From: Hyphomonas sp.
GTDB lineage: Bacteria > Pseudomonadota > Alphaproteobacteria > Caulobacterales > Hyphomonadaceae
DNA length: 64,000 bases
NCBI RefSeq assembly: GCF_022844445.1
Contig: NZ_JALHLS010000007.1
Span: forward strand, 62,001-126,000
Direction: 5' to 3'
Both the position numbers and the translations under genes were made by a program. Below are positions 18,126-25,124 of this stretch, one piece after another. Within the stretch, counting starts at the first letter, position 1, and the number at the start of each line of letters is the position of its first letter. The notes beneath the pieces are model-generated. The model was not told the DNA's origin and did no database searches. It worked only from the letters and a program-made list of their open reading frames with translations.

Positions 18126-18466
18126 GCAGTCCTATTGGCAGAGCGGGCGTAAATGGCAACTGACTGGCTCGATGTTGAGACGCTCGCTGTGGCCGTCTAA
18201 ACTTGCGACAACATTGGTGAAGCCGGCTAGAGCTTGGAACGTGGACCTCGCCGCGGCCTGCGACTATGCCGGCACGCGAGCGACCAAACCGAAATCGGAC
18301 GAGTGACCGAGTTCGGCGAACTGCAGCCTGGCGGCGATGATGCTCGCGAATGACAGGACTGAGGTGACCCTGCCGGACGCCGAAATCGATCCTCGGAGCC
18401 AGCTTGGCCCTAAACGGTCGGTTGCTACGCAACGAGACTTTGGCTCGAAGAACCTGGGGCAGGTCA
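18126..18466. other. Intergenic region without a gene, containing repeat R2
   Basis: About 340 bp between the LytTR gene and the toxin fragment. Short ORFs here (for example 18124-18306) show no recognisable features. The right third is repeat R2, and the ORF-track start of the toxin fragment (18404) lies inside that repeat, so its first 20 codons are probably not genuine coding sequence. Confidence 0.5.
18312..18414 (+). repeat. Dispersed island repeat, copy R2
   Basis: GGACTGAGGTGACCCTGCCG followed by GACGCC, CGATC, GGAGCCAGC and TTGGCCCTAAA aligns with R3, R4 and, less closely, R1 and R5. The 5' part (GGCGAACTGCAGCCTGGCGG) also aligns with R3. It precedes the orphan toxin module. Confidence 0.65.
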
Positions 18467-18670
18467 GCCGTAGTCGACTTTACAACGAAGGATAAAGGTA
18501 TCGTAGAAACCAAAACTGGTAATGCAAAGCTCAGCCAAGACCAAAGAGATGTGCAAGCCGATGTTAAGGCAGGCAGAGAAGTTATTCCCCGAAGTAAGAA
18601 TGCAGCTGATGCTGGCCTCACTCCGAATCAGCCCACGAAAATGAACAGCTTTGAGGAGGACCGCTATTGA
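18467..18670 (+). pseudogene. C-terminal toxin module of a polymorphic toxin, orphaned (PD-(D/E)XK-like)
   Basis: The readable part is AVVDFTTKDKGIVETKTGNA followed by KLSQDQRDVQADVKAGREVIPRSKNAADAGLTPNQPT. A D-x9-ExK arrangement (VDF...VETK) fits a PD-(D/E)XK nuclease core, and the IxETKTGxAxLSxxQ plus AGLTP ending resembles C-terminal toxin domains of secreted polymorphic toxins. No delivery part (signal peptide, filamentous repeats, PT-VENN) exists upstream; instead the dispersed repeat abuts it. It is thus an orphan or truncated toxin tip. It overlaps the next gene by TTGA, the coupling expected for toxin-immunity pairs. The assignment is from motif memory, not a search. Confidence 0.55.
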
Positions 18671-19299
18671 GTGCTGCTCGTCCCGACCTATGCGATTTGA
18701 CATTCAAAAGACAAGTCGTGATCCAGTGTTGCGATGCTTTGGAACGCGAGGGATTCACTCGCTTCAGGAAGGACAAAGTTGATTGGCCGCTAGGGGAAGA
18801 GTTTCACTGCTGGGTGGGCTTAAACTCCAGCCTCTCGCCAGAGTTTGTTCATATAAGTCCATTCGTCGGGCTGCATGTAAAACCGATAGAAAAGCTTTGG
18901 ACTTCATACAAGGTTGGAAAGTACACTACAAAATATGATCGGGCGGTCGCCACTTATGCCCGCCACGTTGGTGAGATTTCGCCAAGTGAATCCGAGTTTA
19001 AGTTTACTCGGGCGACTGACATTGAATCAGAGTCGCGCCGCCTTGCGCGGCTTTATGCGACGGTTGGTTTCGAATTCGCCGAAGCGATCGCCGATTACCA
19101 ATCTCTGCTTCCACTATTGAAGGAGCGTATCGGCATGCTTGGGGCTTATCCCGAAAGAGTGGCCTGCTGTTTGTATTTGATGGGCCGCAAGGCAGACTCG
19201 CGAAAATTTGTCGAAGCGTTCGTTTCGGCACATCACGATTACTTTGCCGGTTTTGCAGATCCGTTTCTGAAAAGGCTGGACGAAGAAAGATTGACTTGA
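18667..19299 (+). CDS. Probable immunity protein for the orphan toxin module
   Basis: The 210-aa cytosolic protein starts at TTG 18667, 4 nt overlapping the toxin stop, with GAGGAGGACCGC just upstream as ribosome-binding site. It has no signal peptide or membrane span. It is rich in aromatic and charged residues (EEFHCWVGLNSSLSPEFVHISPFVGLHVKPIEKLW) and has a helical C-terminal half. I recognise no named family. The position directly behind a polymorphic-toxin C-terminus with overlapping codons supports an immunity role. AT-richer codons than the chromosome suggest transfer. Confidence 0.65.
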   Translation: MSAARPDLCDLTFKRQVVIQCCDALEREGFTRFRKDKVDWPLGEEFHCWVGLNSSLSPEFVHISPFVGLHVKPIEKLWTSYKVGKYTTKYDRAVATYARHVGEISPSESEFKFTRATDIESESRRLARLYATVGFEFAEAIADYQSLLPLLKERIGMLGAYPERVACCLYLMGRKADSRKFVEAFVSAHHDYFAGFADPFLKRLDEERLT

Positions 19300-19409
19300 G
19301 GCTGCTGTGACCCCCGACCAATCCTCCGATTGGTGTCAAGGTAGAGCCGGTGGAAGAAGCCTGAATCTCTAAATAACGGTCAATCGTCCTCGGCCCTCTC
19401 GTGTCAACT

Positions 19410-19513
19410 TTCGGCGATCTCCGGCCTGGCGAAGGAGACGTACCCGAATGACAGCACTGAGGTGACTCTGACGGACGCCGAAGGCGATTGGAGGAGATGG
19501 CTTGGCCCTAAGC
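19410..19513 (+). repeat. Dispersed island repeat, copy R3
   Basis: GCGATCTCCGGCCTGGCG, then CCGAATGACAGCACTGAGGT, GACGGACGCC and TTGGCCCTAA. Aligns over about 100 bp with R2 and R5 (which shares GCGATCTCCGGACTGGCG). It lies between the immunity gene and the 93-aa membrane protein gene. The rest of the gap 19300-19521 shows no gene. Confidence 0.65.
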
Positions 19514-19521
19514 GAAGATGG

Positions 19522-19803
19522 CTACGGGCACGCGCCGAAGAATGCGCAGCCGCCGATGAACGCAACAAATAGGACTGGGCCAATAAGCGCTGGCGAAGTA
19601 AGGGCAAGAACCCACCACGCACGCAATCCTTTCGCAGCGAAAACAGTGGCGAGAAGAACTCCCCACAGAACCAATAAAACGCCGCTGACTTGGATGCCCA
19701 AATCAGCCTGAAGCGGAGGAATGCGCCACAAATACATCACCTCAGCGGCGAATGCCGCTAACCCCGCACAGAGAGTGGCGATCGTGCCGGCATCAAGCTT
19801 CAT
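19522..19803 (-). CDS. Small three-span membrane protein, unknown function
   Basis: The 93-aa ORF is almost entirely hydrophobic with three likely spans (GTIATLCAGLAAFAAEVMYLW, GIQVSGVLLVLWGVLLATVFA, WWVLALTSPALIGPVLFVAFIGG). The composition is typical of a real membrane protein and not of a shadow ORF, although no clear ribosome-binding site precedes ATG 19803. It stands alone between repeats R3 and R4. Function unknown. Confidence 0.55.
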   Translation of the reverse strand: MKLDAGTIATLCAGLAAFAAEVMYLWRIPPLQADLGIQVSGVLLVLWGVLLATVFAAKGLRAWWVLALTSPALIGPVLFVAFIGGCAFFGACP

Positions 19804-19846
19804 CTGACGAGTGTTACTGAGAGCGAATCCTTTCGCAATGACCGTT

Positions 19847-19950
19847 CTCGGCGAAGTCCATCCGGGCTGTGCTCAGGAAGCCCAATGACCGGACTGAGGT
19901 AACGCTGCCGGTCGCCAGCGCCGGCGATCGGAGACAACCTGGCCCCAAAT
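19847..19950 (+). repeat. Dispersed island repeat, copy R4
   Basis: TGACCGGACTGAGGTAACGC, then TGCCGGTCGCC, CGATCGGAGACAACC and TGGCCCCAAA. In this copy CCGGTCGCC and GGCGATCGG can pair as a 9-bp stem with one G-U. It lies between the 93-aa gene and the Pycsar operon. Confidence 0.65.
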
Positions 19951-19960
19951 GGCCCACTCC

Positions 19961-20884
19961 TCACCCATTGAAGGGGCCCCACTCCTTTATGTGACCGCGC
20001 AGCATGTTGCAGGCCGGACCGATTAGGGCGGCCGCATCCTTTCCAGCTTCGTAAACATAAGGGATGGTCGTTACACCGGCGAGGTCGCTCGGAAGCTTTA
20101 CCTTCTCCTCACGTGGTTCCATCAGAATCGCCCGCTTCCTGCCCAGCCGGCCCATAAACAGGCCAAGTTCAAACACCACGTTGTCGCGAGGTGTTGGCCA
20201 ATCTTTGCCCCGGAATAGCGTCATATCATCGCTGTGTGCGACCGCGATGGCGAAGTCGGAATCGTCGACAGCTCCCTCCAGCGACTCCAAGGCGTAGCTC
20301 GCGACCTTGAACACCCCGTCAGTCCAGAGCGTCACCACAAAGCCGTCATGCGACAGTGCATTCTGAATTAGCCGAGCCACGTCAAGCGCCTCGGCGGACG
20401 AGATTATGAAGACCTTAATCTTTTCGCGATGCGCGCCTATCAGCTTATTGCGTTCGAGCAGGCGGCGAGCCAACGCCTTGGCGATCACGCGGTATATGTC
20501 CGAGTGCCGCGTTGCGAGTTCGGTGACGTGCGCGTAGGCAATCTTGGCAACTAATGCGGGTTCGGCCGCAATTACATCCGCAGAACGCCGTTGCGCAGGT
20601 TCTATCAAGGCCATTTCACCAACGTGATCGCCGCGGCCCCTTATAGCGACTTCGCGGCCATTCACCACGATCTTGAAGGTGCCAGCGATAATCAGGAAGA
20701 GGTCGTTGTCGTCGCCTCCTTGGGCGACAATCGCCTCGCCTTCTGAAACCTCAATCACATCGGCGCACTCCGCGAGTTCTATGGCGAGGTCACGGCTGCC
20801 GCAGACAATTGCCTGCTGGAGCATTGCATCGATGAGGTTCAATTTTCCTGCGTCGCCGCGGAAACGATCTACAAGTACACTCAT
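19961..20884 (-). CDS. pycTIR: Pycsar effector: cyclic-nucleotide-binding domain fused to TIR-like domain (PycTIR)
   Basis: I start at ATG 20884, which overlaps the cyclase stop as ATGA; the 307-aa product then begins MSVLVDRFRG. Residues about 30-140 form a cNMP-binding beta-roll with a phosphate-binding cassette GEMALIEPAQRRSADVIA. Residues about 155-290 are a TIR-like nucleotide-binding domain of the CAP12/Pycsar type (IKVFIISSAEALDVARLIQNAL ... PRDNVVFELGLFMGRLGRKRA), with E239 in NVVFEL as candidate catalytic glutamate. In characterised Pycsar systems, cUMP or cCMP made by PycC on phage infection activates this effector, which depletes NAD+ and stops growth. Gene order cyclase-effector with overlap fits exactly. 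Confidence 0.9.
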   Translation of the reverse strand: MSVLVDRFRGDAGKLNLIDAMLQQAIVCGSRDLAIELAECADVIEVSEGEAIVAQGGDDNDLFLIIAGTFKIVVNGREVAIRGRGDHVGEMALIEPAQRRSADVIAAEPALVAKIAYAHVTELATRHSDIYRVIAKALARRLLERNKLIGAHREKIKVFIISSAEALDVARLIQNALSHDGFVVTLWTDGVFKVASYALESLEGAVDDSDFAIAVAHSDDMTLFRGKDWPTPRDNVVFELGLFMGRLGRKRAILMEPREEKVKLPSDLAGVTTIPYVYEAGKDAAALIGPACNMLRGHIKEWGPFNG

Positions 20885-21579
20885 GTGAACGATCTCCAAT
20901 ACGTTGAAGAATAGATTTCGTCCTCGTTGTGCTCGCTCCATTTCCACTTGCGCCAGATATCTTCACCCTGTGCCCCCTTTTTTTGCGGAGCATCCAGGTA
21001 ATCATACACGCGCTTTGTGATCCATGTCGGATTGTCGGCGCTTAGCGCGGTCAGCTTGGCGGCCAAATTGGCGGCATTACCGATCCACACAAGGTCATTG
21101 TCACCGCGAACACCCGTCCTTGCAGCCCGGATGGTCGATGTGTCGATCCCGATGACATGACGTATATTGAAGTCGGTGGTCCAGCGCTTATTCAACTCCG
21201 TCTGCACAACGTTCTTCACGGCGTAGTTGATCTCAAGGGCACATGACGCCGCTTCGTTTCGTTGCTGCTTAGAGATGAAGATGCCCATTACGCGATCGCC
21301 ATCGTAGGAGATGATTGCCCCCCCATGTTTGCGGATTAGACGCGACGCCGCATAGAGGAACGTCTTGTAGACTTCTCCGGCGAATTCCCACTTCTTTCCT
21401 CCAACAAGGTCGGTCGATCCGTCGAGATCCGCGTATAGGATTGTCGCCGTTTCGAAACGGACCGCGTCGTTCGTCATCTTGAGATCGGTGGCGGCAGGCA
21501 CGACCAATCCGTCACGGACCGTCCACTGTTTGCCGAAAGTAGCGGCCGCGTTCATTTTGATATCGTCTGCGACGCTCAT
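20881..21579 (-). CDS. pycC: Pycsar pyrimidine nucleotide cyclase (PycC)
   Basis: From ATG 21579 the 232-aa protein reads MSVADDIKMNAAATFGKQWT, the typical opening of PycC proteins; the track's TTG start adds 12 residues. It is a stand-alone class III cyclase domain with both metal aspartates (D51 in LYADLDGST and D95 in SYDGDRVMGIF) and the late GNAANLAAKL segment. The W..RDG..VP N-terminal motif and the pairing with a cNMP-TIR effector separate it from ordinary adenylate cyclases and point to cUMP or cCMP synthesis on infection. Which pyrimidine it uses cannot be read here with confidence. Its stop overlaps the effector start by 4 nt. Confidence 0.9.
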   Translation of the reverse strand: MSVADDIKMNAAATFGKQWTVRDGLVVPAATDLKMTNDAVRFETATILYADLDGSTDLVGGKKWEFAGEVYKTFLYAASRLIRKHGGAIISYDGDRVMGIFISKQQRNEAASCALEINYAVKNVVQTELNKRWTTDFNIRHVIGIDTSTIRAARTGVRGDNDLVWIGNAANLAAKLTALSADNPTWITKRVYDYLDAPQKKGAQGEDIWRKWKWSEHNEDEIYSSTYWRSFT

Positions 21580-21709
21580 AAGGATGACGTTGCCGCAATC
21601 AGTAGTTGGGATCAATCGCTGCTCTTAGGTTATGCACTGGATTGATCGATTGGCCGTAATTGGACGCATACCAGATGTGTGAGCGATGGAAGGAAAACGT
21701 CGGTGATCC

Positions 21710-21808
21710 GCGATCTCCGGACTGGCGCCAGATAGGCACCTGAACAACAAGATCGGATTGATCCTGCCGGTCAACGATTAAGATGACGAGAGCCAACCTG
21801 GCCCAAAG
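21710..21808 (+). repeat. Dispersed island repeat, copy R5
   Basis: GCGATCTCCGGACTGGCGCC, then AAGATCGGATTGATCCTGCC, GGTCAACGA and GAGCCAACCTGGCCCAAAG. It lies between the Pycsar operon and the DUF6471 gene. The remaining gap 21580-21897 shows no gene. Confidence 0.6.
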
Positions 21809-21897
21809 CCGCCAATCACTTCTGCCACGCAGCAGCAGCCCAAGCTGGTTGTAACAACCTGAAGGACGTCATTCCTTCTCAACGGAAGGACAGCAAA

Positions 21898-22119
21898 TCA
21901 AAGCCTGAATTCTTGCGAACCGATTGCGGACAAACACTGCAGCAGAAACGCCGCTGTAAATTTTCCTCGTGACACTTTGTTCCGGACGTTGCGCTCACTT
22001 TCCAAAACGCCAACTTCAGCCAACTTCTCCACCACCTGTGCGTAAGTCAAACCCCTGCGTTTGATTTCAGCCTTGAGCAGGTTCGCCGCTTTTTCTTCCC
22101 ACTCGCTTCGTAGTGGCAT
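21898..22119 (-). CDS. DUF6471-family small protein
   Basis: I start at 22119 (MPLRSEWEEKAANLLKAEIKRRG) because the track's longer version runs through the promoter of the divergent gene. The 73-aa product continues LTYAQVVEKLAEVGVLESER, NVRNKVSRGKFTAAFLLQCLSAIG, which is the DUF6471 pattern and reads like a compact helix-turn-helix (TYAQVVEKL ... NKVSRGKF). A DNA-binding regulatory role is plausible but unproven. It is divergent from copy 2 of the duplicated 159-aa protein, just as the XRE gene is divergent from copy 1. Confidence 0.8.
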   Translation of the reverse strand: MPLRSEWEEKAANLLKAEIKRRGLTYAQVVEKLAEVGVLESERNVRNKVSRGKFTAAFLLQCLSAIGSQEFRL

Positions 22120-22231
22120 GCCATCCCCCCAAGAAAAAGCATCATAAATGATGACAAAAGCACTTTTATAGTTGCGCGCGGCTAGCGCGCGTGGTAGATT
22201 CTCTTTCACAGCATACTCAAAGGTGCGGAAA

Positions 22232-22711
22232 ATGTCTCGACGTTCTGATGGAACGGCGAACGAAGGTGTGCGCAAGCAAGGGCCCACGCGAAGGCTGGTG
22301 CTCGGAGCGACCGCAGCGCCGCTGTTCGTCAATCTGAGTGCAGACCAGGTTGCACCTGCATGTGAAGCTTGGCTCGCCGACAACTCTAAGCGAGAACGCC
22401 TGATCAGGCGGTGGCAGCAGCTCGAAACCCGGCTCTTCAAATTGCACAATTGGTCAAAGCTTTCCGGCGACGAGCGCAATCAGTTCACCGAAAAGCATGA
22501 GATGGACAATCTCGACCAACGTATCGATATCCTTGGCGACAGGAATCGAGCGGTCCTTGCTTCTCTACCGGGGATGTTCGCGACTTCGTCGCGCGGCATC
22601 TGCGGAAAACTTGCAGTGGCGTTGATCGAGGTGTGTCCCGATGAAAACGAAGAGGCCCATCTCCTCATCGCAAGTATCCTCCGCGACTACCGCGCGCTCC
22701 ACGGAAGCTGA
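22232..22711 (+). CDS. Hypothetical protein, copy 2 of the island-flanking duplicate
   Basis: Starting at ATG 22232 the 159-aa product MSRRSDGTANEGVRKQG... differs from copy 1 (10499-10978) at about twelve residues, and the C-terminal 60 residues are the same. About 35 bp of upstream DNA (TTCACAGCATACTCAAAGG to ATG) is also shared. Same possible twin-arginine-like segment (TRRLVLGATAAPLFV) and RRWQQLETRLF helix. Function unknown. The two copies are in direct orientation and bracket the defence genes, so recombination between them would remove about 11.7 kb. Confidence 0.75.
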   Translation: MSRRSDGTANEGVRKQGPTRRLVLGATAAPLFVNLSADQVAPACEAWLADNSKRERLIRRWQQLETRLFKLHNWSKLSGDERNQFTEKHEMDNLDQRIDILGDRNRAVLASLPGMFATSSRGICGKLAVALIEVCPDENEEAHLLIASILRDYRALHGS

Positions 22712-22949
22712 CAGTGGCTCTGAAGCCAAAGGCGGAGTCCATTTTCCAGTTGGCGTCCGATCCTGCTTTGCGTTCTGTCGACACACCAGAAGCCTCAGGC
22801 TCGAACTACTTCGCGCGCCTCACCCTTTGATCGCCAGTCGCAAAAAAGCCTCCTGCGCCGGACGAATCTTCAGGAAAAATACTGGTGCGGACACGGTGCG
22901 GACACGGTAGATCGGGATCGAACAAAGGACTTCTAAGTCCTTGATTTTA
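22712..22949. other. Intergenic region between island gene and tRNA-Arg
   Basis: About 240 bp with no convincing gene. It contains a short tandem GGTGCGGACAC repeat (22884-22905) and the hairpin after tRNA-Arg. I see no second copy of the tRNA 3' end at the left side of the island, so no attachment-site pair is demonstrated. Confidence 0.5.
22925..22942 (-). terminator. Hairpin after tRNA-Arg
   Basis: AAGGACTT-CT-AAGTCCTT is a perfect 8-bp stem lying 7 nt past the tRNA 3' end on the minus strand, followed there by TGTTC. It probably ends the tRNA transcript. Confidence 0.5.
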
Positions 22950-23026
22950 TGGCGCACCCAAGAGGATTCGAACCTCTGACCTTTGCCTTCGGAGGGCAAC
23001 ACTCTATCCAGCTGAGCTATGGGTGC
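22950..23026 (-). tRNA. tRNA-Arg (anticodon CCG)
   Basis: The minus strand reads GCACCCATAGCTCAGCTGGA at the 5' end, with an anticodon stem TTGCC/GGCAA around loop CTCCGAA (anticodon CCG, reading CGG), a T arm AGAGGTTCGAATCCTCT and acceptor GCACCCA/TGGGTGC. CCA is encoded, giving 77 nt. The 3' end faces the accessory island, as tRNA genes used as integration targets do. Confidence 0.97.
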
Positions 23027-23161
23027 CTCGCCGAAGCCGGTGTTTAGGCGAAGGCGGGGGAGGGTGCAACCGGGATTGCGGGGGGACGAGTGCGTCAGGC
23101 GTTGGACGGGACGTCGTGATCCGCTAGGCTGGCGCGAAGTGTCCCTCACCCGGAGTTGCCC

Positions 23162-24178
23162 GTGAACCTGCGCCTGAAACGACTGATCCCTGCGGCGCTG
23201 GCCGCCTCTGCCTTCGTGTTTGCCGCTTGCCAGCGGGAAGGGCAGGCGACCGAGCCGGCGGTGGTGGCCGAAGCGGCGCCGGCGGCCTGCGAGCGCGCGG
23301 CGGACCCGGCCGTCATGGCCGAGGCGGAAGCGCGCGCCATCGCAGCGGCGCAGGCCAGCCGGGGCAGCGGCCAGCCGGCGATGTGGACCCTGAAGGACGA
23401 GGATACGACCCTGCACATTCTCGGCACGGTGCACCTGCTGCGGCCGGATCTTGAATGGCGCACGCCGGAGATCGGCGCAGCGATTGCGGCGGCTGATACG
23501 GTGGTGTTCGAAGCCGATACGACGAGCGCTGAGGCTGGCCGCGAACTGATGCAGTTCTTCTCGACCCAGGGCATGTTCACGGACGGCACGCAGCTGACGA
23601 GCCTGCTGACCGACGCTGAGACCGCCGTGCTGACCGAGGCGCTGACGCAGGTCGGCCTGCCGCTCGAGGCGGTGCAGCCGATGCGCCCCTGGTATGCGGC
23701 GCTGAATCTGTCGGTGATGCAGATGACGTCCGAAGGGTTTGATCCGGCCGCCGGCGTCGAGATGAAGATCGAGGCCGAGGCGGCGGGGCATGGCGCGGCG
23801 TTCGACTATCTCGAAACGGTTGACCAGCAGCTCGGCGAGTTTGCGCGGCTGGATGACTGCGCGCAGGTCGAGTTCCTGATGATGACGGCGGCGTCGCTCG
23901 ACGAAGGCGTGGAGCTGCTGGACCTGCTCGTGTCTGAATGGGCGGATGGCGACGCGGCGGGCCTTGGCGCGCTGATGGCCTCGCCGGACTCGTTCGGCTC
24001 GCAGGCCGCGTATGAAGCGCTGCTGACCAACCGCAATGCGCGCTGGACCCCGATCATTGCCGGAAAGCTGGAAGAGCCCGGCACGCAGCTGATCGCGGTC
24101 GGCGCAGGCCACCTCGTCGGCGACAAGAGCGTGATCGCGATGCTGCGGGCAGAGGGCTATGAGGTCGCCGGGCCCTAG
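23162..24178 (+). CDS. TraB/GumN-family lipoprotein
   Basis: I prefer GTG 23162 (after CCGGAG with 6-nt spacing) to the track's TTG at 23156. The 338-aa product starts with a lipoprotein signal ending FVFAAC. The body is TraB/GumN: TLHILGTVHLLRPDLEW near the N-terminus, AADTVVFEADTTS, FDPAAGVEMKIEAEA, a helical middle, RNARWTPIIAGKLEEPG and the C-terminal AVGAGHLVGDKSVIAML. Members are putative membrane-tethered metalloproteases or haem-binding relatives; the GxVH and GAGH histidines are the likely metal ligands. Cellular role unknown. It is convergent with the hisN-like gene. Confidence 0.9.
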   Translation: MNLRLKRLIPAALAASAFVFAACQREGQATEPAVVAEAAPAACERAADPAVMAEAEARAIAAAQASRGSGQPAMWTLKDEDTTLHILGTVHLLRPDLEWRTPEIGAAIAAADTVVFEADTTSAEAGRELMQFFSTQGMFTDGTQLTSLLTDAETAVLTEALTQVGLPLEAVQPMRPWYAALNLSVMQMTSEGFDPAAGVEMKIEAEAAGHGAAFDYLETVDQQLGEFARLDDCAQVEFLMMTAASLDEGVELLDLLVSEWADGDAAGLGALMASPDSFGSQAAYEALLTNRNARWTPIIAGKLEEPGTQLIAVGAGHLVGDKSVIAMLRAEGYEVAGP

Positions 24179-24275
24179 CGAAGCGCGGCGCTGACGTCGT
24201 CCGGAAACCGCCGCACCGGCAAGCTGACGCCTGGGCGCCTTCAGTACCTGCATCGCGGGTAGGTTGCGGCCGGGC

Positions 24276-25091
24276 TCAGTCCGCAGCGCGGCGCAGCGCC
24301 AGCAAGGCCTGGTCGAGCACCGCCTGACTGGACGAGCAGACGATCTGGCCGCCAAGCTTCGGCGGGTTGCCGCGCCAGTCGGTGGCAAGGCCGCCGGCGC
24401 CGCGCACGACCGGGATAAGCGCAGCAACGTCCCAGGACTTGAGCCCCGACTCGGCGACGAGGTCGATGGTGCCGCCCGCGAGGCGGGCATAGCCATAGGC
24501 GTCGAGGCCGTAACGCGTGATCCGGGCGGCGGACCGCAAGTGATTCCAGGCGCCCTGCTCGGGCGGCGAGAAGATGAAGGGATCGGTCGTCGAGATGGTG
24601 GCGAGGCGAAGGTCGTGGCAGCCGGAGACACGGATCGGCTGGCTGGTGGTCGCAGTGTCGAGCCGGGCGCCGCCGGGCCAGCCGATATAGCGCTCGCCGA
24701 GGACGGGCTGGTCGATGACGCCGATGACCGGCACGCCGTCCGGATCGACGAGGGCGATCAGGGTGGTCCACACCGGCAGGCCGGCGACGAAGGCGCGGGT
24801 GCCATCGATCGGGTCAAAGTACCAGCGATAGCCGGAGGAGGAGGGGGTTTCGGGAAACTCTTCGCCGGTGACGCCGTCCCGGGGGCGTTCTGCGGCGACA
24901 AGGGCGCGCATCGCCAGTTCGGCCGCGCGGTCGGCTTCAGTGACCGGGTCGATGCCGGCGCGGCCGGCCACAGAGCCCTTGTCGGTGACTTCGGAGAGGT
25001 TGCGGAAGTGAACGCGGATCGCCGCCCAGGCGGCATCGGCCAGCCAGGCGGCGAAAGCGAGATCAGCAGACAGATCGCGGGAGGAGGTCAT
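24276..25091 (-). CDS. hisN: Inositol monophosphatase-family phosphatase, probably histidinol-phosphatase HisN
   Basis: The 271-aa protein has the IMPase metal sites: GEEFPE (first Glu), WYFDPIDGTRAF (the DPIDGT signature) and WDVAALIPVVRGAGGLATDW (the WDxAA...EAGG block). The opening DLAFAAWLADAAWAAIRVHF and the specific FDPIDGTRAFVAGLPVWTTLIAL are typical of the HisN subgroup, which dephosphorylates histidinol phosphate in histidine biosynthesis; inositol-1-phosphatase activity is the alternative. It follows the XRE regulator gene by 33 bp on the same strand and may share its transcript. Confidence 0.85.
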   Translation of the reverse strand: MTSSRDLSADLAFAAWLADAAWAAIRVHFRNLSEVTDKGSVAGRAGIDPVTEADRAAELAMRALVAAERPRDGVTGEEFPETPSSSGYRWYFDPIDGTRAFVAGLPVWTTLIALVDPDGVPVIGVIDQPVLGERYIGWPGGARLDTATTSQPIRVSGCHDLRLATISTTDPFIFSPPEQGAWNHLRSAARITRYGLDAYGYARLAGGTIDLVAESGLKSWDVAALIPVVRGAGGLATDWRGNPPKLGGQIVCSSSQAVLDQALLALRRAAD

Positions 25092-25124
25092 CCGGCGAGG
25101 CGATGCCCCGCCGGCTGAAGGGCG

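Noticed and set aside
16171-21808. CRISPR array or integron attC interpretation of the island repeats
   Set aside because: Spacing is irregular and large (kilobases), copies are degenerate, and no GTTRRRY-type core or cas/intI gene is present.
22884-22905. Tandem GGTGCGGACAC repeat
   Set aside because: Only two copies of 11 bp; too little to call a functional repeat.
22950-22990. tRNA-Arg 3' end as attR of an integrated element
   Set aside because: No second copy of the tRNA 3' sequence is visible at the left side of the island and no integrase gene exists, so an att pair is not supported.
22820-24631. 603-aa minus-strand ORF
   Set aside because: Shadow of the TraB/GumN gene, tRNA-Arg and the hisN-like gene; low-complexity Arg/Pro composition with no domain.
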